Below, piece by piece: positions 45,635 through 54,999 of a stretch of 64,000 nt of DNA. Origin of the DNA: an uncultured Burkholderiales bacterium. Its GTDB lineage: Bacteria > Pseudomonadota > Gammaproteobacteria > Burkholderiales > Burkholderiaceae_C. Where the stretch lies: assembly GCA_937864005.1 (NCBI GenBank), contig CALMIL010000206.1, positions 1-64,000 of the forward strand, read 5' to 3'. The translations under genes and the position numbers were made by a program. Each line of letters opens with the position of its first letter. Within the stretch, counting starts at the first letter, position 1. A model generated the notes under the pieces. It worked only from the letters and a program-made list of their open reading frames with translations, did no database searches and was not told the DNA's origin.

Positions 45635-46438
45635 CTACATCGCCTTGAACAGGTGCGCATAGAGCCGGCTCGCGACGAGCTTGTCGGACGAGCCGCGCAG
45701 GGTGAGCGTGAGCTTGCCCGACTCCTCGCGCACGGCCGTCGCGATCGCGTCGGCGCGCACCACCGTGCTGCGATGCACCTGCCAGAAGCGCTGCGGGTCG
45801 AGCTGCGGAAGCAGCTCGCGCAGCGAGGTGCGGATCAGATGTTCGCGCCCGGCGCAGACGACGCGCACATATTTGTCGGCGGCCTCGAAGTAGATCACCT
45901 CGTCGATCGGCACCAGATGGATCGCGGCGCCGACGCTGGCCTGGATCACGCTCAGGCGCGGCGCGGCCGGCGCCGGGCCTGCAGTGCCGGTCGCGGCGAG
46001 CACGTCGCGTAGCCGGGCGAGGGTCTCGTCGAGCGCCGGCGGCGTCTTGGCGCGCACCGCGAGTTCGGCTTGCAGGCGGCGGCAGGTTCGCTCGAGCCGG
46101 TCGGCCTGGACCGGCTTGACGACATAGTCGAACGCGGCGTGCTCGAACGCCTGCAGCGCATACTGGTCGTACGCGGTGACGAAGACGACGAGCGGGAAGG
46201 GCTGGCCCTCCGGCCAGTCCTCGGCGAGTGCCTGGGCCGCCTCGAGCCCGGTCAGGCCCGGCATCCTGATGTCGAGGAAAAGCATCTGCGGCCGCAGCGC
46301 GAGCGCCTGTTCGACGGCCGCCGCACCGTGCGCGACGCTCGCGACGATCTGCAGTTCGGGCCACAGCCGCGCCAGTTCGGCCTGCAACCCGGCGCGCAGC
46401 AGCTCTTCGTCTTCGGCGATCAGCGCGGTGGCGTTCAT
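45635..46438 (-). CDS. LytTR-family response regulator
   Basis: The 267-residue protein has an N-terminal receiver domain with phosphoacceptor Asp56 (MLFLDIRMPG) and Lys in YVVKPV, and a C-terminal LytTR DNA-binding domain (IYFEAADKYVRV, then FWQVHRSTVVR). It should regulate genes on binding imperfect direct repeats. Its start overlaps the kinase stop by four bases (ATGA). With the LytS-type kinase it forms a two-component pair resembling AlgZ/AlgR. Confidence 0.93.
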   Translation of the reverse strand: MNATALIAEDEELLRAGLQAELARLWPELQIVASVAHGAAAVEQALALRPQMLFLDIRMPGLTGLEAAQALAEDWPEGQPFPLVVFVTAYDQYALQAFEHAAFDYVVKPVQADRLERTCRRLQAELAVRAKTPPALDETLARLRDVLAATGTAGPAPAAPRLSVIQASVGAAIHLVPIDEVIYFEAADKYVRVVCAGREHLIRTSLRELLPQLDPQRFWQVHRSTVVRADAIATAVREESGKLTLTLRGSSDKLVASRLYAHLFKAM

Positions 46439-47532
46439 GCGTCGGCCTCGAGCGGCATGCGCAGCGTCGCGACGGTCCCGCCGCCGGCATCCTGCGCTGC
46501 TTCGAGTGTGAGCGATGCCGCCGCGCCGTGCAGCGCGGCGAGCCGGGCGCGCACCTGCTCGAGGCCGAAGCGGCTGCCTGGTGGTGCGGCATCGGCCGCT
46601 TCGGCGCCGCTGTCGCGCACGCGCAGCACGAGCTGCGACCCTTCGCGCGCGGCGCCGATGGCGATGCGCCCGCCCGCCACGCTCGGCTCGATCGCGTGCT
46701 TGATGCTGTTCTCGATCAGCGGCTGCAGCAGCAGCGGCGGCACGGCGGCGTTGGCGAGCTCGCGTGGAAGATCGAACTCGAAGCGCAGCCGTTCGCCCAG
46801 GCGCACCTTCATCAGCGCCAGGTAGTCGGCAAGGCGGGCAAACTCGTCGGCCAGCGAATGGGTGCCGGTGCGCGACGCGGCGAGCGTCGCGCGCAGGAAG
46901 GCGATCAGCTGGTCGAGCATCGCCTGCGCGCGCGGCGGGTCGGTGGCGATCAGCACGCGCAGATTGGCCAGCGTATTGAAGAGCATATGCGGCTCGAGCT
47001 GCGACTGCAGCAGCCGCAACTGGTTCTCGGCGGCCTCGCGCTGCGCCGCAAGCGCGCGCGCTTCCGATTCGGCGATGCGGGCGCGCGTGCGGAAGAAGTA
47101 GGTCGCGCCGAAACCCGGCACGAGCGAGAGCCCGAGAATCGCGAGCGCGCGGCGCGGGCTGCCCTCCAGCAGCCCGGCCGAGTTGGTGCCGAGCACGAAG
47201 TTGGCAAACGCATTGCCGAGCGAATAGCCGAGCGCCGTGCCGACGACGAGTATTGCCGCCATCGGCCCCCAGCCCGGCCACCAGTTGCGCTCGGCAGGCG
47301 GGACGCTACGCTGCAGCCAACGCGTGGCCAGCATGCGCCCGATGTCGCAGAAGAGCCAGCAGGCGGTCGCGATCGAGATCGAATAGACGAAGGTGATCCA
47401 GAAGCGTTGCCCGAAAACGGCCGCGAACATGACCGAAACCGTGACGATCACGATCGCGACGCGCAACGCACGCCGCAGATGGCGCAGCGTTCCGACTGGC
47501 GCCGCGAGCGGGGGGGCGATGGCGTCCGGCAT
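46435..47532 (-). CDS. LytS/AlgZ-type sensor histidine kinase
   Basis: The 365-residue membrane kinase has four hydrophobic segments in residues 24-145. A His_kinase domain follows with phosphoacceptor His182 in LEPHMLFNTLANLRVL and an HATPase region with QPLIENSIKHAIEP and FGLEQVRARL. It belongs to the LytS-type family that pairs with LytTR regulators, as the next gene confirms. The ATG at 47532 is used; a TTG nine bases upstream is also in frame. No extracytoplasmic sensing domain is visible. Confidence 0.92.
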   Translation of the reverse strand: MPDAIAPPLAAPVGTLRHLRRALRVAIVIVTVSVMFAAVFGQRFWITFVYSISIATACWLFCDIGRMLATRWLQRSVPPAERNWWPGWGPMAAILVVGTALGYSLGNAFANFVLGTNSAGLLEGSPRRALAILGLSLVPGFGATYFFRTRARIAESEARALAAQREAAENQLRLLQSQLEPHMLFNTLANLRVLIATDPPRAQAMLDQLIAFLRATLAASRTGTHSLADEFARLADYLALMKVRLGERLRFEFDLPRELANAAVPPLLLQPLIENSIKHAIEPSVAGGRIAIGAAREGSQLVLRVRDSGAEAADAAPPGSRFGLEQVRARLAALHGAAASLTLEAAQDAGGGTVATLRMPLEADA

Positions 47533-47558
47533 GGCAGGCAATTCTCGCGCCGCTGACG

Positions 47559-48056
47559 TCAGGCGCGCAGGGCGAGCCGCCGCAGCGCGATCGCCCGCGA
47601 CGCGAAGAGGCCGCTGAAGGCGCCATAGACGAAGGCGATGCCGATCTCGAACGGCGCATTTGCCGCCAGCGCCGGTGTCATCGCGAGGCCGACCCCGACG
47701 CCGTACTTGATGCAGAAGAGGCCGAGGATCAGCCCCATCGGCAGCCAGCTTCCGGGCACGTCGAAGCGTGCCGATTCACGCGCGTAGCGTGCGCCGCGCG
47801 GCGCGACGGCGTCGATGCCGAACGCGATCGCGAGGCCGACGCCCGCGGCCCACGCGGCGAGCGCCATCGGCTGCGCGCCGAACGCGGTCACGACGCCGGA
47901 AAGCGAGAGCGCGAGCATGATGGCCGGCACGATCACGATGCGGCGCGCGCTGATGCGCCGCGGCATCGACTGCGACACGCCCAGGATCACGAGCAGCGCG
48001 AGCAGGCCCCAGACCCAGAGCGGCGTACCTTGAAGAATATGGATCAGCATCGACAT
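47559..48056 (-). CDS. DUF6622-type membrane protein
   Basis: The 165-residue product has five hydrophobic segments and begins MSMLIHILQGTPLWVWGLLA, with VSQSMPRRIS between helices 1 and 2; this matches an uncharacterised membrane family often named DUF6622. It is encoded just upstream of the LytS-type kinase on the same strand with a 26-base gap, so it may be part of that unit. Start at 48056; an alternative ATG two codons later is equally possible. Function unknown. Confidence 0.72.
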   Translation of the reverse strand: MSMLIHILQGTPLWVWGLLALLVILGVSQSMPRRISARRIVIVPAIMLALSLSGVVTAFGAQPMALAAWAAGVGLAIAFGIDAVAPRGARYARESARFDVPGSWLPMGLILGLFCIKYGVGVGLAMTPALAANAPFEIGIAFVYGAFSGLFASRAIALRRLALRA

Positions 48057-48228
48057 CGAATCACTCCCGGTTGGCGGCCTCGATCGGCCCGGAAGCGACT
48101 GTGCCGGGTTGCGCGGCGCGCTTCCAGCGCGGCGCGACAAAGCGGCGCATGCCTTCGCGAAGCGTGGCGCGTCGGGCGCGAAATGCAGGCCGCGATCGCC
48201 ATCTGCAGCCGCCATCGCGGCCGCGCCG

Positions 48229-49395
48229 CTACTGCGTCACGTGCGTGAGGTGCGCCTGGTAGCGCTCCAGCTTGGCGGCGTAGATGTCGCGGTCGTGGCG
48301 GCTCGCGCTGGTCTGCATCGCAAGCTCGAGCTGCTCGCGCGCGAGCGGCACCTCGCCCAGCTTGGCGTAGGCGACGGCCAGCCAGTAGTGTGTCTGCGCG
48401 TTGTACGGCGCGCGATCGACTTCGCGCAGGAAGAGGTCGCGCGCGGCCTTTGCGTCGCCGTTGCGCAGCGCGGCGAGGCCGCGGTCCAGATAGCCGAACG
48501 GCGCCTGCGGCTGCAGCTGCGCGAGCCGCGTCCGCAGGCTTGCCGCCTCGCCGTCCCGGCCCTGGTCGGCAAGAACCTGGGCGAGGTTGAAGACGATCTG
48601 CGGATTCTCGGGCTGCTTCGCGTAGGCGGCGCGCAGCGCATGTTCGGCCAGGCCCGGATCGCCGTGGCGCCGATAGACGACGCCCAGCGTATTGAGCGCG
48701 CGCACGAAGCCCGGATCCTGGACGATCGCCTCGCGCGCGAACCAATAGGCATCGTCGACGCGGCCCTGCGCGAGCGTCTCGGCGGCGCGGTTGTTCATGT
48801 ACATCGCGAGCACCGTCGCCTCGGACAGCACGTGCTGCTTCTGGCCGCGCAGATCGGCCGGCGGCAGGAAGTCGATCGTCACCGCCTCGGTGAACGGCCC
48901 GGCCCAGTGCGCACCGCCGATACGCTGGCCGAGCGTGATATTGATGTGGTCGATGACGAAATCGATCCCGCCGCCGCGGCCCCACAGCTCGTCGGTAACG
49001 ACGCTCTGAAAGCGTACCGGAATGCCGAGTTCCTTCGCGAACGCCGCCGTCATGATGACGAGCGACAGGCAGTTGCCAGACCGCGCGGCGAACGCCTGCG
49101 CCGCGTTGCGCGTCAGCACCGAGTCGTAGTCGAGTTTCAGCTCGCTCTTCTTGTAGAGCGCATCGACCAGCAGCTCGGTGCGGCCGCGAGCGAGGAGCCG
49201 CCCCTCGATGCCGCCCGCGAGGTAGGCCTTCATCTCGGGGCTGAGGGCGAAGACATCGGCGGCGCGGATCGCCGCCGAAGGCGGCGCGAAGCGGGCGTCG
49301 GCGAAGACCGACGCATCCGGCTGCGTCGCCACCGGCGAGGTCGTGCAGGCGCCGAGCAGCCCGCAGCAGGTCAGGATCGCGGCAAGGATCTTCAT
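48229..49395 (-). CDS. Lipoprotein with transglutaminase-like and TPR domains
   Basis: The 388-residue protein begins with a lipoprotein signal and lipobox LLGAC (Cys17). Residues 60-180 resemble a transglutaminase-like Cys protease fold, with candidate Cys in RSGNCLSLVIMTAAFAKELG and a later His/Asp region (DFVIDHINITLG). Residues 205-380 hold about five TPR repeats (ALNTLGVVYRRHGDPGLAEH and following). This combination is found in several predicted outer-membrane lipoproteins of proteobacteria. The substrate is unknown; a role at the cell envelope is inferred from the lipobox. Confidence 0.85.
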   Translation of the reverse strand: MKILAAILTCCGLLGACTTSPVATQPDASVFADARFAPPSAAIRAADVFALSPEMKAYLAGGIEGRLLARGRTELLVDALYKKSELKLDYDSVLTRNAAQAFAARSGNCLSLVIMTAAFAKELGIPVRFQSVVTDELWGRGGGIDFVIDHINITLGQRIGGAHWAGPFTEAVTIDFLPPADLRGQKQHVLSEATVLAMYMNNRAAETLAQGRVDDAYWFAREAIVQDPGFVRALNTLGVVYRRHGDPGLAEHALRAAYAKQPENPQIVFNLAQVLADQGRDGEAASLRTRLAQLQPQAPFGYLDRGLAALRNGDAKAARDLFLREVDRAPYNAQTHYWLAVAYAKLGEVPLAREQLELAMQTSASRHDRDIYAAKLERYQAHLTHVTQ

Positions 49396-49772
49396 CGCGT
49401 CCTCCGGCGGATGCGTCGCCACAAGCGGCGTGCGCCGCCTGTGAACATGGTAGTCGCAATCCGGCGCGGTGTCAGATTGCGCGTGGCCGGGAGCCCACGA
49501 CGGCCCATGTCGCTGCAAGGGGAGCACGCCCTTCGCCGTACGGCGCGGCGCGCAGGGTGTCCAAAGCGGTTTGTCGCACGACGGCGGCCAGCGCTGCGGT
49601 TCGCGCGTCTGGCCGGCCAACTCTGCGCAACATGGTCTGTCCGCGCCCGGTCGAGCGCCGGGTGCATGGCGATCATCGCAAACACCGCGCTCCGATTAGT
49701 GCGCCCTCTTGCCGAAGGCGCCCCTGCCGGACCTAAAGAACCGGCATTTGCTGCAAGTGCTGACTGCGAATC
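49396..49772. other. 377-base gap without a gene
   Basis: Between two minus-strand genes I find no supportable ORF. A 6-bp inverted repeat TGCCGG/CCGGCA with a 10-base loop lies at 49725-49746, after the stop of the unknown 417-residue gene; it lacks a T-run, so termination there is uncertain. The rest likely includes the lipoprotein promoter. Confidence 0.5.
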
Positions 49773-51026
49773 TCAGCCGATCGCGGCGAAGTGCAGCGCG
49801 AACTGCATCTCGATCAACGGCACCGGATAGCTCATCCGGCAGCGCCAGCCGCGAAACGGCGCGGCGTCGATGCCGGCCCGCGCCAACGCCGCCGCGACGG
49901 CGAGGCGCTGGTCGGGCACGCCGTCGAGGTCGAGCGCACGCGCGCCGGGCGGGAGTTGCTCGATGTGCGCCGTCAGATTGACGCGGCGCAGGTGTGGCTG
50001 GCCGGGCTCGATCCGGACCGGCGGCGTGCCGCTCGGCCCCGGCAGATAAAAGCCCACGTCGGGCCGCGCGTCGGGCCACACGCCGTGCGCGATATGAATG
50101 TCGCGCACGAGCGTGCGGCACGGCGTGTGCAGCATGTAGGTGCGCAGGCTGAGCCACGGCGCGTCCTGCGCGATCGGTTCTGCGCGCAGGACGCGAAACG
50201 CGGTCGTCACGCGCGCCGGGATCGGCGAGTCGTGTCCGGGGCGCAGGACGAAGATCGTCGTCGCGCCCTCGGCTTGTACCTGCAGGTCGGGTGGGGGCTG
50301 GCTGCAGCCGGCCGCGATCAGGTAGTCGTCGGGTTGCGCGCTCGGCTCGGCGCGGCCAAGCGGCAGCACCTGCGGCGCGTCGTCGCGGCCGGGCTGGGCG
50401 GTGTGCACGCTCAGCAGCGGCAGCGCGACGCTGGCCGCCGCGCGCTGCAGGCCGACGCGACGCTGCACCTCGATCACGTCGACCATCCCCGGCGCCGCCG
50501 AGGGCACGACGAAGAGCGACGTGGTGAGCGTCTCGCAGAAGTGGCCGAAGAGGAACGACTGCGCCTTGAACGACGCCTGGCGCGCGATCTGCTCGCGCCG
50601 TTCGCGGATCGTGCTCGACGCCTCGCCCATCTGCGCGTCCAGCGTCTGTCGCCCGCCGGGCAGGGCGTCGATGAGCGACTCGAAGCGCTTGACCGCCGCC
50701 TCCATGTCGCGCAGCAGGCTGGTGTCGGCGAGTCCGGCGGCCTGCTGGATAAGAATCTTCAGGCCGGTCGGCGACGGCACGGTGTGCAGGAATTCGTGGT
50801 CGTCGTGCGTGCGCACCGCCTGCACGATCCGGCTGGCGAGGCTCTTGTCGAGGCCGGGGCCCTGCGTCAGCCGCATCGGCCGCGGCGGGTCGCCGGCGAG
50901 CGCATGCACGAGCGGCGTCAGGCAGGCGCGCAGCATGGAGGCGACGCTCGCGATCCGAGGCGACGAAACGTGCCCGGCCGCGCCGGCCGCCGGCTCGGGA
51001 TCGTGGCGGGAGTCCAAGTCGTGCAT
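49773..51026 (-). CDS. Uncharacterised protein, 417 residues
   Basis: No named domain is recognised. The N-terminal 50 residues are low in complexity. A helical region follows (RLTQGPGLDKSLASRIVQAV, then HDDHEFLHTVPSPTGLKILI), then a charged, coiled-coil-like stretch (STIRERREQIARQASFKAQS) and a mixed C-terminal half ending GWRCRMSYPVPLIEMQFAL. There is no signal peptide or membrane helix. Base composition resembles its neighbours. It lies 34 bases downstream of the HAF-repeat gene on the same strand. Confidence 0.6.
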   Translation of the reverse strand: MHDLDSRHDPEPAAGAAGHVSSPRIASVASMLRACLTPLVHALAGDPPRPMRLTQGPGLDKSLASRIVQAVRTHDDHEFLHTVPSPTGLKILIQQAAGLADTSLLRDMEAAVKRFESLIDALPGGRQTLDAQMGEASSTIRERREQIARQASFKAQSFLFGHFCETLTTSLFVVPSAAPGMVDVIEVQRRVGLQRAAASVALPLLSVHTAQPGRDDAPQVLPLGRAEPSAQPDDYLIAAGCSQPPPDLQVQAEGATTIFVLRPGHDSPIPARVTTAFRVLRAEPIAQDAPWLSLRTYMLHTPCRTLVRDIHIAHGVWPDARPDVGFYLPGPSGTPPVRIEPGQPHLRRVNLTAHIEQLPPGARALDLDGVPDQRLAVAAALARAGIDAAPFRGWRCRMSYPVPLIEMQFALHFAAIG

Positions 51027-51060
51027 GGCGGCGTACGCTCGCGATGGGGCGCGCGCGATG

Positions 51061-52179
51061 TTACGGCTGGCGGCGGATGATCAGGCTGCGCGTCGCGAAG
51101 GGCTGGAAGCGCTGCTGCTGCGTCACCGCGATCACCTGGCCATCCGGCGTGACGGCCGCCGAGGCGTATGTCGTCCAGCCGGGCGCCGTCTGCACGCCAT
51201 TGGCGGCGAGCCAGTCGCTCGTCTTCATCATACCGGTCGCCGGTGTCCAGATGAATGCGTCCGAGGTCGGCTTGCCGGCGTCGGGATTGTTCTGCCCGAC
51301 GACGACGCTGCCGTCGTCGCTCACGCCGATCGGCATCGACGAGGCCATCGCGCCCGGCCGCTTGGGCATCGTGCCGAGGTAGCTCTTGACCCACGACGTG
51401 CCATTCCACTTCCACATCGTCGCCGTCAGTTGGTTGCCGTTGGCCGGGTCCGGCGTCTGGCCGACGACGATCCGGCCGTCCGCGCTGACGGCGGTCGCTT
51501 CGGTGAACCAGTCGCTGTCGTCGAGCGTCGTGCGCACGCCGTCGACCCAGACCGTGGCGCGCCAGTTGCGATACTCGGGATGCTCGTCCCAGCCGACGAG
51601 CACGCTGCCGTCCCGGTTGGCGGCGTTGATGCGGCTGCTGTAGCCGCTGCTGCCGAGGTCGACCATGCCGCGGGCAGCGGTCCAGCGCATCGCGTGCGCG
51701 AGCCAGGTGTCGTTGCCGACCCAGTACAGGCCGGCCGCGACCTTGCCGTCACCCGACAGCGCCCAGGCCGAGCTGTTCTCGCCATCGACGAAGCCCATGT
51801 CGGCCGGGCCGCGAACCGAGATCATCTTCCAGCCACCGGATTCGCTCCAGCGGCCGGCGGTCGAGTAGGTGCCGTCGTCCGACAGGATGGTCGCGGTGAT
51901 GATCCTGCCGTCGTCCGAGATGCCCGGAGTCCCCGACCGATGGCCGAGCGTGTCCATCGTGCTGCGCCCGAGCGGCACGACGCCGGTGGCGAGGCTCCAG
52001 CGGAAGGTCTCCCAGTTGCCGGGCAGCTGGCCGGCGGCGACTCGCCCGTTGGCGGACAGGCCCATGACGATGGCGTTGTCGATGCGCCGTACCTCGAGGG
52101 TTTCGGCCTGCGCGGTCAGCGCGGGGAAGACCGCCAGCGCGGCGATGGCGCCGACGCGGCGCAGATTCAGGGTCGACAC
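51061..52179 (-). CDS. Exported HAF-repeat (beta-propeller-like) protein
   Basis: The 372-residue product has a signal peptide (residues 1-25, ending TAQAETL). At least six HAF-type repeats follow, seen as GISDDGRIITATI, ALSGDGKVAAGLYW, AVSADGRIVVGQTP, GVSDDGSVVVGQNN with intervening AMRWT/AFIWT motifs. These repeats form propeller-like extracellular domains of unknown ligand. The GTG start at 52179 has GAGGAG nine bases upstream; the frame runs further but only as noise. Likely periplasmic or secreted; function unknown. Confidence 0.8.
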   Translation of the reverse strand: MSTLNLRRVGAIAALAVFPALTAQAETLEVRRIDNAIVMGLSANGRVAAGQLPGNWETFRWSLATGVVPLGRSTMDTLGHRSGTPGISDDGRIITATILSDDGTYSTAGRWSESGGWKMISVRGPADMGFVDGENSSAWALSGDGKVAAGLYWVGNDTWLAHAMRWTAARGMVDLGSSGYSSRINAANRDGSVLVGWDEHPEYRNWRATVWVDGVRTTLDDSDWFTEATAVSADGRIVVGQTPDPANGNQLTATMWKWNGTSWVKSYLGTMPKRPGAMASSMPIGVSDDGSVVVGQNNPDAGKPTSDAFIWTPATGMMKTSDWLAANGVQTAPGWTTYASAAVTPDGQVIAVTQQQRFQPFATRSLIIRRQP

Positions 52180-52794
52180 TTCGTGGCTCCTCGAGGTTTG
52201 ATGTCGTGGCGGCGCGGCAACCGCGCGGGCCCGGCAGTTGCGCTGCTGCAGATTGCGGCCGGCTCCGGGAACGGATGCCAGCGGGTCGGAGTGCTGCCAG
52301 AACGGGATGAAAGGTTGCGTTGCAGGCATCCTTCGCCGTATTGCCGCTGGAATATCGGCGTCTCGCATTGCGTTCAGACAGTGAGTCATCATATATGCTT
52401 CCAGAGTTCTCTCAGAGAGCAATTACCCTTGCTTCGGAGATTTTTCGCTCCGCCGCTCGCGGGCGCGCTCCCGACGCGCGGCCGCCGTTGGCCGATGCGG
52501 CAAACGCGATGGCCACGGATTCGCGCATCGGATGCGCAACGCATGATCGTCTACGCTTGCAGCGATGCAGCGCGAAGCCGTACTGTCGAAACCCGCATGC
52601 GCGGCGTAAGCGTGAGGTTCGCTCTATGGCTTGGGTCGCAGAACCCGGCCATGCCTTGCCCAAGGTGCCCGAGACATCCATGAGAGCCGCCTGCTACCAG
52701 AGGCCTGACCGTGTCGCGCACGGACTTTGCGGCCAGGAGATCGTCGCGCGCGGTGCCGTCGCGGGCCGAGTCGGCTCGAGCGGCTAGGCGACAC
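52180..52794. other. 615-base divergent intergenic region with an AT-richer core
   Basis: The region separates the HAF-repeat gene (minus) from a GNAT gene (plus). Around 52380-52450 the base composition drops clearly below the surroundings (CATCATATATGC, then AATTACCCTTGC and GATTTTTCGC), which suggests promoter DNA or an old insertion. Short overlapping open frames on both strands have no family-like composition. No gene supported. Confidence 0.5.
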
Positions 52795-53271
52795 ATGACC
52801 CCCGCACTGCACGTTCAACTCGCCTCCGCGAGCGATGCCGTCGCCATCGCGGAGTTGTCGCGGCGACTGATCGAGCAGGGACTGCCGTGGTCCTGGCGGC
52901 CAGAGCGAGTCGCGCGCGCCATCGCCGCTTCGAATACGAATGTCGCGGTCGTTCGCGGGAAGGACCGGCTGGTTGGCTTCGGCGTCATGGAATACTGGGA
53001 CGAAGACGCCCACCTCGTCTTGTTCGCGGTTCATCCCGCACGTCAGCGCCAGGGGATCGGCAGCGCGATCCTGGCCTGGCTCGAGGCGAGTGCCATGGCC
53101 GCCGGATCGAAGCGAATTCGCGTCGAGGCGCGCCGCGACAACGTCGCCGCTCGAAGCTTCTACAACGACCACGGCTACCATGAAGTCCGCCTCGAGCGGG
53201 GCATGTACGGCGGCTCGCGGGATGGCGTCAAGCTCGAGAAATGGCTGCGCCCTCAAGGCGGCGACCGCTGA
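52795..53271 (+). CDS. GNAT family N-acetyltransferase (RimI-like)
   Basis: The 158-residue protein has the full GCN5-related fold: the acetyl-CoA motif A is LFAVHPARQRQGIGSAILAWL (about 77-97, pyrophosphate loop RQRQGIG), and motif B is VEARRDNVAARSFYNDHGYHEV. The RimI-like order suggests protein N-terminal or small-molecule acetylation; the substrate is unknown. No good Shine-Dalgarno is visible before ATG 52795. It is single and converges with yjgR. Confidence 0.88.
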   Translation: MTPALHVQLASASDAVAIAELSRRLIEQGLPWSWRPERVARAIAASNTNVAVVRGKDRLVGFGVMEYWDEDAHLVLFAVHPARQRQGIGSAILAWLEASAMAAGSKRIRVEARRDNVAARSFYNDHGYHEVRLERGMYGGSRDGVKLEKWLRPQGGDR

Positions 53272-53345
53272 AATGCGCTTCGGACCGAAATCGCGGCGGC
53301 CACCGTGTAGCAGTCGGGCCGTGCGGCGTGTCCGCCGATATGCGC

Positions 53346-54908
53346 TCAGCGCTTGCGCGACCCGCCGAGCAGCGAGCCGAGCACGCCGCGCACGATCTCG
53401 CGTCCGACCGACGAGCCCATGCTGCGCATCGCCGAGCGCGCCGCCGACTCGGCCAGACCCTCGTGCTTGCCGCCGCGCGGGCCGGTGGTGCCGAACAGCA
53501 CGCCCTTGAGTTCGTCGAGCATCCCGCCGGCACCGCCCGCCGTGTTCCCCGTTGCGCCTCCCGGCGCAGCGGTGGGCCCGCCGCCCGCGGCCGTGCCGCG
53601 CGCCGCGTCGGCGGGCGCGCGGCCGGCCCCGGCCGCAGCGCGGCTCTGCAGCATCTCGAATGCCGATTCGCGGTCTACCGCCTTCTCGTAGACGCCGGCG
53701 ACGAGCGAGTTGGCGATCAGCGCCCGACGCTGCTCGGCGCTGATCGGGCCGATCTGGCTGCCGGGCAGGAGCACGAAGGCGCGCTCGGTCGGGCAGGGGC
53801 GCCCCTTCGCGTCGAGAAAGCTCACCAGCGCCTCGCCGACCGCAAGCTCGGTGATTGCCGCGGCGATATCGAGCCCGGGGTTCGGCCGCATCGTCTCGGC
53901 GGCCGACTTGACCGCCTTCTGGTCGCGTGGCGTGAAGGCGCGCAGCGCATGCTGGACGCGGTTGCCGAGTTGGCCGAGCACGACATCGGGAATATCCAGC
54001 GGGTTCTGCGTCACGAAATAGACGCCCACCCCCTTGCTGCGAACGAGCCGCACGACGAGCTCGATGCGCTCGACGAGCGCCGCCGGCGCGTCCTTGAACA
54101 GCAAATGCGCCTCGTCGAAGAAGAAGACGAGCTTGGGCGCATCGAGGTCGCCGACTTCGGGCAGGTGTTCGAACAGGTCCGACAGCATCCAAAGCAGGAA
54201 CGTCGCGTACAGGCGCGGCGCGGCAAGCAGCTTGTCGGCGGCCAGGATGTTGATGACGCCCTTGCCATCGCTGGTCTGCATGAAGTCGGCGATATCGAGC
54301 ATCGGCTCGCCGAAGAACCTGTTGCCGCCCTGTTCCTCGATCTGCAGCAGGCCGCGCTGGATCGCGCCGATGCTCGCCGCGCTGACGTTGCCGTAGCCGG
54401 TCGTGAACTGTGCCGCGTTGTCGCCGACATACTGCAGCATCGCGCGCAGGTCCTTCAGGTCGAGCAGCAAGAGGCCGTTGTCGTCGGCGACCTTGAAGGC
54501 GAGCTGCAGCACGCCCTGCTGCGTCTCGTTGAGCGCGAGCATGCGCGCGAGCAGCAGCGGGCCTAGGTCGCTCACCGTCGCGCGCACCGGGTGGCCCTGT
54601 TCGCCGAAGACGTCCCACAGCGTCGTCGGGCAGGCGACGCTTTGCGGCGGCTCGATGCCACGCTCCTTCAGCACCGCGGCGAGCTTGGGCGCGATCGTTC
54701 CCGCCTGGCTGATGCCGGTCAGGTCGCCCTTCACGTCGGCCATGAAGACCGGGATGCCGCGCAGCGAAAAACCTTCGGCCAGGGTCTGCAGCGTGATCGT
54801 CTTGCCGGTGCCGGTGGCGCCGGTGATCAGCCCGTGCCGGTTGGCCAGCGGCGGCAGCAGCAGGCATTCGATGGTTTCGCGCTGGGCGACGAGGATGGGT
54901 TCGGGCAT
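53346..54908 (-). CDS. yjgR: HerA-like helicase-domain ATPase (YjgR/DUF853)
   Basis: The 520-residue ATPase has Walker A GATGTGKT (30-37) and Walker [13 protein letters not shown], plus the sensor-like [13 protein letters not shown]. These fit the DUF853/YjgR family of HerA/FtsK-like NTPases. A Gly/Ala-rich linker (about 428-465) precedes the conserved C-terminal [21 protein letters not shown]. Cellular role unknown; DNA or protein translocation is inferred. It is divergent from yebC. Confidence 0.9.
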   Translation of the reverse strand: MPEPILVAQRETIECLLLPPLANRHGLITGATGTGKTITLQTLAEGFSLRGIPVFMADVKGDLTGISQAGTIAPKLAAVLKERGIEPPQSVACPTTLWDVFGEQGHPVRATVSDLGPLLLARMLALNETQQGVLQLAFKVADDNGLLLLDLKDLRAMLQYVGDNAAQFTTGYGNVSAASIGAIQRGLLQIEEQGGNRFFGEPMLDIADFMQTSDGKGVINILAADKLLAAPRLYATFLLWMLSDLFEHLPEVGDLDAPKLVFFFDEAHLLFKDAPAALVERIELVVRLVRSKGVGVYFVTQNPLDIPDVVLGQLGNRVQHALRAFTPRDQKAVKSAAETMRPNPGLDIAAAITELAVGEALVSFLDAKGRPCPTERAFVLLPGSQIGPISAEQRRALIANSLVAGVYEKAVDRESAFEMLQSRAAAGAGRAPADAARGTAAGGGPTAAPGGATGNTAGGAGGMLDELKGVLFGTTGPRGGKHEGLAESAARSAMRSMGSSVGREIVRGVLGSLLGGSRKR

Positions 54909-54999
54909 CGCGAAAGCCTCGGGTCGGAAACGTAAAATTGCAGTCTATCGAGAAATCGCGTGCCGGCGCCGGCCGCGCACACAGGAGCAGCAGCAGATC
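54909..54999. promoter_or_regulatory. Divergent promoter region between yjgR and yebC
   Basis: The 91-base space separates two divergent starts, so promoters for both, including that of the long yebC-maf unit, must lie here or nearby. An AT-richer stretch (GTAAAATTGCAGTCTA, about 54931-54946) is the best candidate core for the rightward promoter; ACAGGAG before yebC is its Shine-Dalgarno. Confidence 0.45.

Noticed and set aside
49396-49700. Open frames in the gap after the lipoprotein gene start
   Set aside because: Composition is that of random high-G+C DNA, and no start with a Shine-Dalgarno is present.
52320-52790. Short open frames in the gap between the HAF gene and the GNAT gene
   Set aside because: They overlap on several frames, are rich in Arg/Ser/Cys and lack Shine-Dalgarno sites.
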